A stretch of DNA of 46,275 bases from Pseudomonadota bacterium (GTDB taxonomy: Bacteria; Desulfobacterota; Syntrophorhabdia; Syntrophorhabdales; Syntrophorhabdaceae): positions 1 to 46,275 of the forward strand of contig JAPLKC010000103.1 of assembly GCA_026388255.1 (NCBI GenBank), in the 5' to 3' direction. Numbering within the stretch: position 1 is the stretch's first letter; each line of letters opens with the position of its first letter. This document shows positions 1 to 8,558 of this stretch, one piece after another. The notes below the pieces were generated by a model. That model made no database searches, had not been told where the DNA came from, and was given only the letters and a program-made list of their open reading frames with translations. The translations under genes were made by a program, and so were the position numbers.

Positions 1-159
1 TACCATCTACCCCATATTTCTGAAAAGGGGGTAGGTCTTCACTACAGCGGTTTTAGGGGGTAACTGGCTTGTAACCCATTGAAACTACATGACCAGAAAA
101 ATGAAATTAACGATTTTTAGGGTCGAATCCGCTAAGTCGGGTTAGGTCGATCATCCATA

Positions 160-3100
160 TTACTCATTGTGCACCGTCATCCTTCGATCAATCCTGAATG
201 CCTTTGCCCTCTCCGTTGTCGTAACCGCATACATATGCCCTACATCATTCACCAAAGCAGTGGCAGTCATCCAAACCTCCACGACAGTGCCATCTTTGGT
301 AATCCGTTGCGTGTTATACGGCTCCAGAATTTCAGCCAAGCTAAGCTGATGTACCTTAGCCAATGCGTCCTCCCGGAGCCCCTTTGGGATCAGGTCACGG
401 ATATTCATGGAGAGCGCCTCGCTTTCGCTCCAGCCGTACATCTTCTCCGCCGCCGGATTCCAGCCCAGGATACGGCCATCCAGGTCCTGCACGGTGATTG
501 CATCGTACGCGTCGCGCACTACCACGGCCAGCCGGTGCTGCTCATTGGCTTTCCGCAACGCTTCCTGCGTCCTTTTCATCTCAGTGATGTCAAAAAAGGT
601 GATCACCGCACCTTCGATCACGTTGTCCATCGTGCGGTAGGGCAGAATGCGCATTTCGTACCACTCGCCCGCCTGGGTCCGGACTTCACACTCTTTGGGG
701 ATCAGGGTGCTGAGTACTGCCTGAGTGTCCGCCACAAGACGGTCGTAGCCCGCCAGGTTGGAGACAATGTGGCCCACGGGCCGCCCTATGTCGCTCAGGA
801 TCAGGTTGACAATCCGCGAAACAGCGGGGGTGAAGCGCAGAATGTGCAGCTTGTGATCTACAAAGATGGTGCCGATGCCCGTGCCGGCCAGGAGATTGTT
901 CATGTCATTGTTGGCACGGGACAGGTCTGCCATCTTGGTGTTCAGCTCAGCGTTGACTGTTGCCAGTTCCTCGTTGAGCGACTGCAATTCCTCCTTGGAG
1001 GTCTCAAGTTCTTCGTTGGTGGATTGCAATTCTTCGTTGACCGACTGCATCTCCTCATTGGAGGATTTGAGTTCTTCGTTGGAGGTCTCCAGCTCTTCGT
1101 TGGCAGCCTTTAGATATTCTTCCTTGGCCCACAGTTCCTTTTTGAGCACAATGACCCGTGCGTCAACATCAATGCCATGGCCGTCCGCCATTGCACCGGC
1201 TTGCAGGGCGGCTGCCTGCTGCATCTCCTCGGGGTCAAAGGGCGGGGCTTGCTCCAGGATAACCAGATAGAGGGGCGCTTCAGGCGTTGCGGCAGGGCCT
1301 GTTGTTACCGGGCAGACCGTCAGATTGACTATGGTGAAGTCGCCGTTGGTTCTAACGCGCAGGCCCGGACAGCGCACGATTTCATGTATCCCCACTGCTT
1401 TGTGCAAGGCTGTGGTCAGGTCGCGTCGCAGTCCTTCCCGGGCCATCTTGAGGATGTTGTTGATGCCCGCCTCGCCCGGGCTCAGTTCCAGGTACAGGCC
1501 GGTGCGGCCATGGAGGTAGAGGATGTCGCCATAACCGTTGACGAGCGCGCCCGTCGGGGCGACCTGCTGCAAGAGCGCCTGTTCGGTCAGCTCCCGTAGC
1601 GGCGCCTTCTTGAGACCGGCTGTCTTTCCTGCGGTCCGGGGGAGCACCACATCTATCGCAGTCAAGGGCGGCAGAAACCGGCCCATAGCCGCACGTTGCG
1701 TACCGTGGATGTCTTCCCTGCGCTGATAGAGCTTCAATTTGTGGTCCATTGTCGCAAAGAGGTCCATAAATTCGCCCACGGTCTCGGAAGTGCCCAGGAA
1801 GAGAAAACCGCCCGGGGACAGGGCATAATAAAACATGGGGATGAGCTTGTTCTGCAATGCCCCGTTCAGATAGATCAGGAGGTTGCGGCAACTGATGAGG
1901 TCGATCCTGGAAAAGGGCGGGTTTTTGATCACATTCTGGTCGGAAAAGACCAGCATGTCGCGGATGCCTTTATGGATGCGGTAGGCGCCGCCGCCGGGCT
2001 CGGCAATGAAAAAACGCGTCAGGCGCTCTTGTGAGATGTCAGCGGCGATGCCGGCCGGATAGATGCCGGCCCGGGCCGTGGCAATTGCATGGCTGTCAAT
2101 GTCGGTGGCAAAGACCTGCACCTTGTAACTCTGCTTCATCGCCTCCTGACGTTCAGCGAGGAGGATGGCGAGGGAATAGGCTTCCTCGCCGGTGGAGCAG
2201 CCCGGTACCCAGACGCGTATTACCGCGTCCGCAGGTTTGCCTGCAAAGAGCTTCGGGATGATCTGCTCCTCGAGGGCACGGAAGGCCTCGGGGTCGCGGA
2301 AAAAGCTGGTGACCCCTATCAGAAAATCGCGAAAGAGCGCTTCTACTTCTGCCGGTGTCTGCTGCAGATACCTGATATACCCGTCCATGGTTTCAATCTG
2401 GTGGACGGCCATGCGCCGTTCGATGCGGCGGTTAACTGTACTCTGCTTGTACTGGGAAAAGTCGTGGCCGGTCTGGGCACGGAGCAGGATGAAGACCTTT
2501 TTCAGTGTGTTCTCGGGCGCCGGGCCGGTGGCGGGCCGGGGGGGCTTGCCGAAGGCATGGGCTACATAAGCGATGAGCTGGGCGGGCATCTCCGCCGGCG
2601 GCAGCTCGTAGTCCACCAGGCCGGTAGCAATGGCGCTCCGCGGCATGCCGTTGTACTCCGTGGATGCGGGGTTCTGGACCATGACCATGCCGCCCGCGCC
2701 TTTAATAGCCCGCAATCCTGCAGTGCCGTCGCTGCCCGTGCCGGAGAGGACGATGCAGATGGCCCGCTCATGCTGGTCCTGGGCAAGGGAACGGAAGAAG
2801 AAGTCAATGGGCAGGCGCTGCCCGCGGGGCGCGCCGGGCTCCAGCAATTGGAGGGCGTTGTTGAGAAACGCCATGTCGTGGTTTGGGGGGATGATATAGG
2901 CGCAGTTGGGCTTAACCTTCATCCCGTCTTCGACCTCAAAGACCTCCATGTGTGTGTAGCGCCTGAGGCGCCAGATGCTGCACCAGGACAAAGGCCATCC
3001 CGGGATCAATGTCAGCGGGCATACCGGAGAAGAAGGCCTCGAAGGCCGCCAGCCCCCCGGCGGATGCGCCTATGCCCACGATGGGAAAAGCGCCTTCAGA

Positions 3101-3208
3101 AATGGTATGCTCATCTGCCTCCGTCGGAGTCTCAACCGCCTCGCTTACCCTGGAATCAAGCGTTACTATTGATTCTTTTGGCTTGCTTCTTTTTCTTGCT
3201 TTTATCAT
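160..3208 (-). pseudogene. CheB-CheR-PAS hybrid chemotaxis methylation protein, reading frame broken
   Basis: Two overlapping reading frames together encode one CheB/CheR hybrid. The upstream piece (start ATG at 3206-3208, ribosome site GGGAGGG at 3214-3222) has the CheB esterase motifs GASAGG and VLVQHLAP (catalytic Ser and His). The downstream frame (160 to about 2975) resumes at [14 protein letters not shown] and holds the catalytic Asp (SGTGSDG), CheR N-terminal and SAM-binding domains (VPGCSTGEEAYS; SCRNLLIYL), a heptad coiled coil built of NEELxxS units and two PAS domains; there is no histidine kinase domain. About ten residues expected between HLAP and RRYT are missing, which fits a deletion of about 29 nt near 2965-2975 and shifts the frame. 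Such proteins methylate and demethylate chemoreceptors or sense signals. GC is clearly higher than in neighbouring genes, suggesting transfer. It is a pseudogene unless the junction is an assembly error. Confidence 0.85.
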
Positions 3209-3733
3209 AATTGTTCCCTCCCTTCGGATTGCTGATTTCTGATAGTGACCAGTTAAAGACATCTTATCAAGCTCATTTAAAATAACCAGGGGTGTAGAAG
3301 GAATTGCTATCTTGCAGCGTAGGCTTATAAGTCTCGGATGACGGATTCGGGATTCTGTTTCCGCTTTGTCAACATTATTTATCTCTGTCATATCCTGACT
3401 CCTCTCAATTCTCGCACCTCGCAAAAGGCGAAAAAGATTCGGGGGGGGGGGGGGGGGATGAAGAAAAACACATTATTTTATCTCCATCAATATATCTATA
3501 TTTGATTATAGCAGAGAAACATCGAAAAAACACAAGAGATATTTATTGCCATGCGAAAGTGAGTATAATTCCTATTTCGTCAAAACTGTTGCTTCAGGAA
3601 GAACACCCAGACTGTGCAGAATCAGAAAACGAGCTATCAGGCACTTGCTCATTTCATCGCGGTATTCAATTAGCTATCTCGAATGCGCATGGTATAGAAA
3701 AGATATTTGCAACGGTTGATATCTTCTTTCTTC
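3209..3733. other. Intergenic region with G17 tract
   Basis: 525 bases without a convincing gene. It holds the ribosome site of the CheB-CheR gene (3214-3222) and an uninterrupted run of 17 G (3441-3457). The open frame at 3502-3762 has no ribosome site and no recognisable motif. Nothing else is apparent. Confidence 0.6.
3441..3457. repeat. Homopolymer tract G17 (C17 on the minus strand)
   Basis: Seventeen consecutive G on the plus strand, about 233 bases upstream of the chosen CheB start and 17 bases upstream of an alternative longer frame start at 3424. Such tracts change length by slipped-strand mispairing and can act as phase-variation switches. It may equally be a sequencing or assembly artefact. 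Confidence 0.8.
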
Positions 3734-3919
3734 TCATTCCCCAAACAACATCTCATCAGTGATTGCAGACAATAAACACTTATTCTCAAAATCATCCTCT
3801 TCTACAAGTTCATAAGGATCACCTTTTGCTATACCAGATCTTTCCAAGGCATCAACAAGGTCAAAGGCATCAACTGTCCGGCTTTCCAGATTGTTTATTT
3901 TAAAGGTATATTGTGGCAT
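3734..3919 (-). CDS. Small acidic hypothetical protein, 61 aa
   Basis: A short gene of unknown function. The start is well supported: AAAGGAGG (3926-3933) lies 6 bases before the ATG at 3917-3919. The product is acidic, starts MPQYTFKINN and ends DEMLFGE, and has no signal peptide, membrane segment or cysteine cluster (one Cys). An extended -10 promoter and a GTGACA-N6-TGTCAC palindrome lie directly upstream, so expression is probably controlled by a repressor. It diverges from the MntA/HepT pair. The size and acidity would fit an antitoxin or a regulator partner, but no family is recognised and no function is claimed. Confidence 0.65.
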   Translation of the reverse strand: MPQYTFKINNLESRTVDAFDLVDALERSGIAKGDPYELVEEDDFENKCLLSAITDEMLFGE

Positions 3920-3940
3920 GATAACCCTCCTTTATAAATA

Positions 3941-3974
3941 AGTATAGCAGATAAGAGTGACAACAGTATGTCAC
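3941..3974 (-). promoter_or_regulatory. Extended -10 promoter with overlapping palindromic operator
   Basis: On the minus strand TGC-TATACT forms an extended -10 element (TATACT at 3941-3946). The palindrome GTGACA-N6-TGTCAC (3957-3974) covers the place where a -35 box would lie. It serves the 61-aa gene ending at 3734. Repression by a dimeric DNA-binding protein is inferred from position. Confidence 0.5.
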
Positions 3975-4105
3975 CGATACAAAATTATTTTTATGTAACA
4001 TTGCTGATTGATTTCCATTCATAACATTTTGTATTTGTGGTAAATTATGGCTCATAGATGTTTTTCGATTTGACAGTGGTGTAATTATAACCAGGAGGAG
4101 CAATC

Positions 4106-4393
4106 ATGATCCCCAAGGAAGAGCTTGAAAAGGCAGTCGAGATAGCACGGAAATATAGAGTTAGAAAACTCTATTTAATAGGTTCATCGCTAAGTAAAGC
4201 TCCCGTAGATGTAAATGATTATGATTTTGCGGTCAGCGGTGTTCCAAAAGGTAATTTCTTTAAATTCTATGGAGAACTATTCAGATCAATGTCAAAAAAC
4301 GTGGATTTGATAGACCTTTCCGGCAGCATGACTAAATTCAAGAAGATTATCATGAACGAAGGGAAGATCATCTATGACAAAACAGCAGCTTAG
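4106..4393 (+). CDS. mntA: MntA-type minimal nucleotidyltransferase antitoxin, 95 aa
   Basis: Minimal nucleotidyltransferase of the MNT family, the antitoxin partner of HEPN toxins. The signature GS-x10-DxD is exact: G26 S27, then D38 and D40. A further acidic residue lies in VDLIDL (D67/D70). In studied MntA/HepT pairs the enzyme transfers AMP to a tyrosine of the toxin and so inactivates it. The ribosome site AGGAGG lies just before the ATG. The gene overlaps the downstream toxin gene by 20 nt, so the two are translated together, antitoxin first. Length is normal for the family. The pair sits in an accessory region next to recombinase genes, as many toxin-antitoxin modules do. Confidence 0.88.
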   Translation: MIPKEELEKAVEIARKYRVRKLYLIGSSLSKAPVDVNDYDFAVSGVPKGNFFKFYGELFRSMSKNVDLIDLSGSMTKFKKIIMNEGKIIYDKTAA

Positions 4394-4814
4394 AAAATAT
4401 TGCGAAGCTGAGTTTGACAATATTGATGTTGTCATCTCTGAAATTTTTATTGTGGTAGTCCCTGACAAAACAGAATATTCAACGGCAGAACTTGCAGCAA
4501 TCGCTACTTTTATCCACAACTTTTACAATGGCATTGAAAACATACTGAAAAGAATACTTATTTATGAAAAAAACGAAATCAAGGAAACCTCAACCTGGCA
4601 CAAACATCTATTAAAATCCTCGGCTGAAAAAGGCATTTTGTCTGATGAACTATATAATGATTTGTCGAACTATCTTTCCTTCAGGCATTTTTTTATTCAT
4701 TCTTACGGTTTTCCCTTACGTTGGGATGAATTAAAACCGCTTGTTGATGGGATACATAGTGAGCTGGACTTGTTCAAGAATTCAGTAAAGGGATATATCG
4801 ACAGCCTTTTGTAG
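4374..4814 (+). CDS. hepT: HepT-type HEPN ribonuclease toxin, 146 aa
   Basis: All-helical HEPN-domain protein. The diagnostic motif R-x4-H-x-Y is present as RHFFIHSY (R104, H109, Y111). R and H form the ribonuclease site in the HEPN family, and the Tyr is the residue AMPylated by MntA in characterised systems. The start lies inside the 3' end of the MntA-like gene (20-nt overlap), as expected for a two-gene toxin-antitoxin operon. Length is typical. It is followed by a GC-rich hairpin (4842-4870) that may end the transcript. Likely roles are plasmid or element maintenance, or phage defence by RNA cleavage. The identification rests on paired motifs in both genes. Confidence 0.88.
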   Translation: MTKQQLRKYCEAEFDNIDVVISEIFIVVVPDKTEYSTAELAAIATFIHNFYNGIENILKRILIYEKNEIKETSTWHKHLLKSSAEKGILSDELYNDLSNYLSFRHFFIHSYGFPLRWDELKPLVDGIHSELDLFKNSVKGYIDSLL

Positions 4815-4841
4815 CCATATAGAATGCTTATTAAATTGAAA

Positions 4842-4870
4842 GGGCAAAGAGTCTTCTTCACCCTTTGCCC
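4842..4870 (+). terminator. Possible terminator after hepT
   Basis: Inverted repeat GGGCAAAG (4842-4849) / CTTTGCCC (4863-4870) with a 13-nt loop, 28 bases after the hepT stop. The following sequence is only moderately T-rich, so efficiency is uncertain. Confidence 0.45.
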
Positions 4871-4903
4871 CATCTTGTTTTCCCTTTAATACTACCTTCA
4901 CTC

Positions 4904-5407
4904 TCAGGCTGAACTCTGTTGCATCTCACCAGTATTCAGTAACCTTCTCTCCAGGTCTTTTTCAGTGCATCTACCGTAGAATCTTTCTCCATTCCTTCTT
5001 CTTTTTTTATTGATTGGTTTTTGAGCAAGATAATCGCCAATAAGATACATATTGTTAATCTTGCGTCCTTCCTCAATTTTATTTGACAGATGCCTGTATT
5101 GTTTCTCTGTGAATAATCCGTCCTGATAAACAGTGTTGGTGAACTCCTTAACCGTGTCGAAGGACGATTCCCCGTAACCCCATTTCCAGACTTTTTCTTT
5201 GTAAATAATGCTCCCGAACTTCTCATTGGAACCAAGATACCAGAGGTTATAGTCACCCTTCATAGGCAGGCAGCATTCAGCGTCTTTTAATAGGAAATTA
5301 TAAATTTCCTTTCCGGTGGCGTATCTGTCGATCATCTCATGGCTAAAATTCTCTGTGTAGATTTTGCAGTAAATGCTGATATAGACTTTTTTGTTGTATC
5401 TGTTCAT
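4904..5407 (-). CDS. Hypothetical protein, 167 aa
   Basis: Unrecognised gene in the accessory region. The preferred start is the ATG at 5405-5407, preceded by an AGGATGGGG ribosome-site region; a longer frame to 5488 is open but would run into the upstream gene. The product starts MNRYNKKVYISIYCKIY, is rich in Tyr, Lys and Glu, ends in a basic stretch (KKRRR) and a short polar tail, and has no predicted membrane segment. The basic C-terminal half could bind nucleic acid, but no domain is recognised. It points the same way as the small gene at 5466-5687, separated by a hairpin. Confidence 0.5.
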   Translation of the reverse strand: MNRYNKKVYISIYCKIYTENFSHEMIDRYATGKEIYNFLLKDAECCLPMKGDYNLWYLGSNEKFGSIIYKEKVWKWGYGESSFDTVKEFTNTVYQDGLFTEKQYRHLSNKIEEGRKINNMYLIGDYLAQKPINKKRRRNGERFYGRCTEKDLERRLLNTGEMQQSSA

Positions 5408-5432
5408 TGGTTCCCCATCCTTGAATAAGTCA

Positions 5433-5456
5433 GGGAAGGTCTTTATGCACCTTCCC
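5433..5456. other. Intergenic hairpin
   Basis: Inverted repeat GGGAAGGT (5433-5440) / ACCTTCCC (5449-5456) with an 8-nt loop. On the plus strand it is followed by CTTTTGTT, resembling an intrinsic terminator in that direction. On the minus strand it lies in the gap between two hypothetical genes, where it may attenuate or protect the transcript. Confidence 0.45.
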
Positions 5457-5465
5457 CTTTTGTTA

Positions 5466-5687
5466 TTATTGAGTTTGACTCTGTTCACATGATTTCGTAA
5501 GCTGTGCTATTTGTTGCCTCCTCATAAAGTAAGTTATTTTGAGCACTGCCAATTCTTTTGTTATTTCAATTGCCGCCTTTTTTATCAGCCTGTTCTTTTT
5601 GAAGATGCTCACCACATGTTTCAGAGGTTTTCTGTTTTCCACAGGTACGGTTAGATAAGGTATGATCCTTGCTTCATCAATATCCAT
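5466..5687 (-). CDS. Hypothetical protein, 73 aa (possibly a gene remnant)
   Basis: Short basic protein with no recognised domain. The reading frame is open upstream of the only ATG (5685-5687) for about 20 codons without another start, and the AAAGGGA before the ATG is too close to be a normal ribosome site. It may therefore be the 3' remnant of a longer gene. It points the same way as the 167-aa gene downstream and lies next to a 600-base gene desert. Coding status is uncertain. Confidence 0.3.
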   Translation of the reverse strand: MDIDEARIIPYLTVPVENRKPLKHVVSIFKKNRLIKKAAIEITKELAVLKITYFMRRQQIAQLTKSCEQSQTQ

Positions 5688-6294
5688 TCCCTTTAAAGGC
5701 CTAACACCACAGATGATGAATGATGCATTTCGCCAGGTTATTAGGATATTTGATCAATACGGAACAAAAACAGTAGCTTGCGAAAGGATATCTTTCTGGA
5801 GGAACAGTTTATCTACAATGTGGATACTAGGACAAAAAACTTAAAGAAAAGAAGAGGTGATATTACTGAATATTTTTTGGCTCAGGTATGGAGTTTTCTC
5901 TGCCGAAAGGTATGGAATTTTTGTTGACTTTAAAGGGAGATAAAATTTCTTGACATTTCTCCCCACTATAGAATAAACTTTTCAAGTTACAGTATCTTCA
6001 GTAGAATTTCGAAATATATTTTTCAATTCCTCTCAAGCAGAGGAGTACGATTAGACAAATTTTCAATTACATCATTTATAATATGGTCAAGGTTTATCTA
6101 ATAATGGACACCTTGTTCCGCAAAGTATGCCGCCGCATTCGTGGGCAACTAAAATACTCAACATTTAGCAAGTTCTCAATATAATTTTCACCTTTAATTA
6201 ATCAGGGAGCATAAGACAATATGTAGGGTACGCCCTTCTTCATCAACAAAAACATACCCTTTGACGGCACACAACATGCTGTCAAAAGAACTCA
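5688..6294. other. Gene-free AT-rich stretch
   Basis: About 600 bases with no supported gene. The sequence is AT-rich and has scattered stop codons in all frames. A sub-stretch (about 5880-5975) contains repeated GGTATGGA-like words and could be decayed mobile-element DNA, but no transposase fragment can be read. No attachment-site copy matching the tRNA-fMet end was seen. Confidence 0.4.
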
Positions 6295-6801
6295 TCATTC
6301 TTCTCCACGCATTTTGTGTTCAAGCGTTATCTGTTCGTAACATTGGCGCAAATAGGAGAAGGTAATCTTTGATTTATGATATTTTTCAAGGTACTTGGCT
6401 ATTTCCCTCCACCCCAGCTCCTTCTCCCTGAGCTGCGTTATGAGGGCATAGTACCGTAATTCAATGAGATCTTTGATCCTGCTTGTCTTTTTCTTCTTCG
6501 CAGCCATGATTCTGCCCGCCCTCATGTCCCTGATCTTCTCCATGCCGGCTCCGACATACTCTCCTGTCTCGATACGCTTCATCTTTCTCAAAGCCAGGAC
6601 AAGCATGGCATAGGTAAACTCTGCCTGTTTTTCTTTGATTCTTTGTCCTGTTTTCATCTGTCGCATAAGGTCTGTCTGGATCTTGTGGGCCTCTATTCTG
6701 ACAGGTTCGGGCAGCCTGGCATAGTAGTTGATCAAGGACCGGCGTTCTGTATCTGAGAGGCCGGTGATCTCATAGATATAATTCAGATCATAGTCGTACA
6801 T
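6295..6801 (-). CDS. Putative autoregulated DNA-binding protein, 168 aa
   Basis: Unrecognised soluble protein with a very basic middle (residues about 90-110, AAKKKKTSR) and a C-terminal region that reads like a helix-turn-helix (GWREIAKYLEKYHKSKI, then FSYLRQCYEQI). The start is firm: AAGGAGG lies 7 bases before ATG 6799-6801, behind a consensus promoter. The promoter carries one palindrome between its boxes and sits inside a larger 16-bp perfect inverted repeat that includes the start codon, so control of its own expression is likely. The gene diverges from the first recombinase, so it may regulate element transfer or excision. Some plasmid TraK-like proteins have a similar C-terminal layout; that similarity is a guess. 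Confidence 0.6.
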   Translation of the reverse strand: MYDYDLNYIYEITGLSDTERRSLINYYARLPEPVRIEAHKIQTDLMRQMKTGQRIKEKQAEFTYAMLVLALRKMKRIETGEYVGAGMEKIRDMRAGRIMAAKKKKTSRIKDLIELRYYALITQLREKELGWREIAKYLEKYHKSKITFSYLRQCYEQITLEHKMRGEE

Positions 6802-6873
6802 GTTTATACCTCCTTGACGTGTAGTTTATGTGTGTATTACACACTTGTCAAGATATTAGGTATAAACATGTAC
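6796..6873 (-). promoter_or_regulatory. Consensus promoter inside nested palindromes
   Basis: Minus-strand promoter TTGACA (6846-6851), 17-base spacer, TAAACT (6823-6828). The spacer holds an odd palindrome, GTGTGTA-T-TACACAC on the plus strand (6830-6844). A perfect 16-bp inverted repeat flanks everything: GTACATGTTTATACCT (6796-6811) and its reverse complement (6858-6873). The inner arm covers the ribosome-site-to-start-codon region of the 168-aa gene. The architecture suits a repressor that blocks both polymerase and ribosome access, or a DNA loop. Confidence 0.75.
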
Positions 6874-7148
6874 AGAAGGCACATTGCCAACAATCAAAAT
6901 ACATAACCTAAACTGTCCTTCTCCGAAGAACAGCGAAAATTAATTACACACCTGAAATACTCGGTGCGATTAAAACATATAGCCATATGCTTGTTTCTTC
7001 ACGGTCTTCAACAGTGGCTATTCCAATGAAAAAAGACCATCAAGTGTTACGCGAACACACCAAAAAAAGTTCGGATGTATTTAACCAGAGTTTGTCCTGT
7101 AGACCGAGGGGTAAAGAAATATCGGTTAAAAAACTTAAGGAGGCAACC

Positions 7149-8108
7149 ATGCGTGGAAGTATACATTATCAAATCTTAGCAGTATTCAACGAGTCAGGTA
7201 TTTTTGTTCCGGGTCAAAGTAAGCACTGTGCGAAGCAGTTAGCCAGATCAAAAGGAAACAGAGGCTCACATGACGTATCAAAACAAATAGGGATATTCAG
7301 CTATGCAACAGCCGGAGCTTATCTGGATATATGGCACCAATGTGCATCATATATACGGCATTCCCACGGCGTAAAAAAAATCGAGAATATAACCCCAGAC
7401 CATATCAAGGACTACCTGTGCCAAAAAATTGAACGGCAGGTGGCATATAGTACATTCCAGTTAGAATCTTCCGCCCTGCAAAAATTCGAACGGGCATTGA
7501 ATCTCTTTTCTTTCAAGCATGGCCTGGGTGTTATGTATTGTTTTGATTCTGCCATCAATGAGGCATCAGAGATTGCCCGGAAGACACTGATTAAAAAGGA
7601 ACATGCACGTGCCTACCGGAACCCCTATGCCATTATTAATGCACTGGACGGTATGCAAAAGCTATGTGGTCTCATCCAGGTTCAAGGAGGAGCGCGTATC
7701 CACGAGGTCTCGCTGCTAAAAGAAAGCCAGATGAGAGGAATGGATATTGATACCATAACACAGGAGCCGAGAGGTGTTATCCATTTGATGAACACGAAGG
7801 GAGGGCTTCCAAGGGATATCCGGATACTGCCGGAAACATATGATGAACTGCGGGGCTCCATATCAGATCGAGGTTTATTCTCGATCGATGTGAATTCTTA
7901 CCGGCGTGCACTTATGACGGCTGCCTCCCAAACCGGCCAAACCTATCAGAGCACCCACGGCTTCAGGTGGAACTATGCCCATACGAGATTCAAGAAGTGC
8001 ATGGACAAAGGCTTCACTTATGAGGAAGCTCTCACAATTGTAAGCAAGGAAATGGGGCACAGAAGGAGTTTTATTACCCTGCACTATCTTGTGCCTACGG
8101 TGGAGTAA
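7149..8108 (+). CDS. Tyrosine recombinase/integrase, 319 aa
   Basis: Site-specific recombinase of the tyrosine family, less standard than the integrase at 8558-9622. The catalytic set is complete: R183 (GGARIHEVS), K217 (NTKGG), H270 and R273 (STHGFRWNYA), H304 (EMGHRR) and nucleophile Y313 (TLHYL). The start at ATG 7149 follows AAGGAGG (7137-7143); the open frame extends further upstream but without a ribosome site. The N-terminal part (residues 1-150) would be the core-binding domain. It lies upstream of an excisionase-like gene and a second, unrelated-looking integrase. Probable role: excision, resolution or integration of the mobile element. Confidence 0.8.
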   Translation: MRGSIHYQILAVFNESGIFVPGQSKHCAKQLARSKGNRGSHDVSKQIGIFSYATAGAYLDIWHQCASYIRHSHGVKKIENITPDHIKDYLCQKIERQVAYSTFQLESSALQKFERALNLFSFKHGLGVMYCFDSAINEASEIARKTLIKKEHARAYRNPYAIINALDGMQKLCGLIQVQGGARIHEVSLLKESQMRGMDIDTITQEPRGVIHLMNTKGGLPRDIRILPETYDELRGSISDRGLFSIDVNSYRRALMTAASQTGQTYQSTHGFRWNYAHTRFKKCMDKGFTYEEALTIVSKEMGHRRSFITLHYLVPTVE

Positions 8109-8213
8109 AATGAGATGCGGAATGTTCCACGGGTGTATCGTGGCATTGATGACAGAACTGTTGGCCGGCAAATATATAACACATTCCACTGAAACCTCAT
8201 CAGGGTGAAACAC

Positions 8214-8558
8214 ATGGAAAAAGGATTTCTCACAATTGAAGAGGTATCTCAGTACCTCAGTGTCAAGATCAGTACTCTTTATGCAAGGGTATCTGAGATA
8301 CCTCATTACAAGGTGGGAAGCTTACTGAGGTTTAAGAAAGAGGACATAGATGCATGGATGGAATCAAAGAGACAGCCATCAGTAAAGACAATCGCAAGAA
8401 CCAATAGAAAAGAGACGAATCACAGAAAACTTAATGAGCAGGAAAAAGGGGGTATTACCTCGATCGTTAGAAAGGCAATTGACGAGGCGCATGGCAAAGG
8501 TTATAATTTTGCCGGGAAATCAGACCATGTTAAGGGCCTTCGGAAAGGAGGCAAATAA
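8214..8558 (+). CDS. Excisionase-like helix-turn-helix protein, 114 aa
   Basis: The N-terminal half (residues 1-50: FLTIEEVSQYLSVKISTLY ... LLRFKKEDIDAWM) is a classic MerR/AlpA-like winged helix-turn-helix of the excisionase (HTH_17) family. The C-terminal half is basic and unrecognised. ATG 8214 is favoured because AGGGTG lies 7 bases upstream; an in-frame GTG lies at 8205. The stop overlaps the start of the integrase gene by one base (TAATG), so both are co-translated. In such pairs the small protein bends DNA and controls the direction of integrase action, or represses the operon. Confidence 0.8.
   Translation: MEKGFLTIEEVSQYLSVKISTLYARVSEIPHYKVGSLLRFKKEDIDAWMESKRQPSVKTIARTNRKETNHRKLNEQEKGGITSIVRKAIDEAHGKGYNFAGKSDHVKGLRKGGK

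Noticed and set aside
169-1113. Long open frame antisense to the CheB-CheR gene (and similar frames at 2089-3210)
   Set aside because: Opposite to a gene with clear domains; low-complexity translation of the NEEL repeats; no ribosome site.
3502-3762. 86-codon open frame
   Set aside because: TTG start without ribosome site, no motif, overlaps the end of the small acidic gene.
5662-5844. 60-codon plus-strand open frame
   Set aside because: No ribosome site and antisense to the small gene at 5466-5687; neither strand shows a domain.
6090-6175. Tiny minus-strand Cys-containing open frame near 6100-6165
   Set aside because: About 25 codons with no ribosome site; too little to support.
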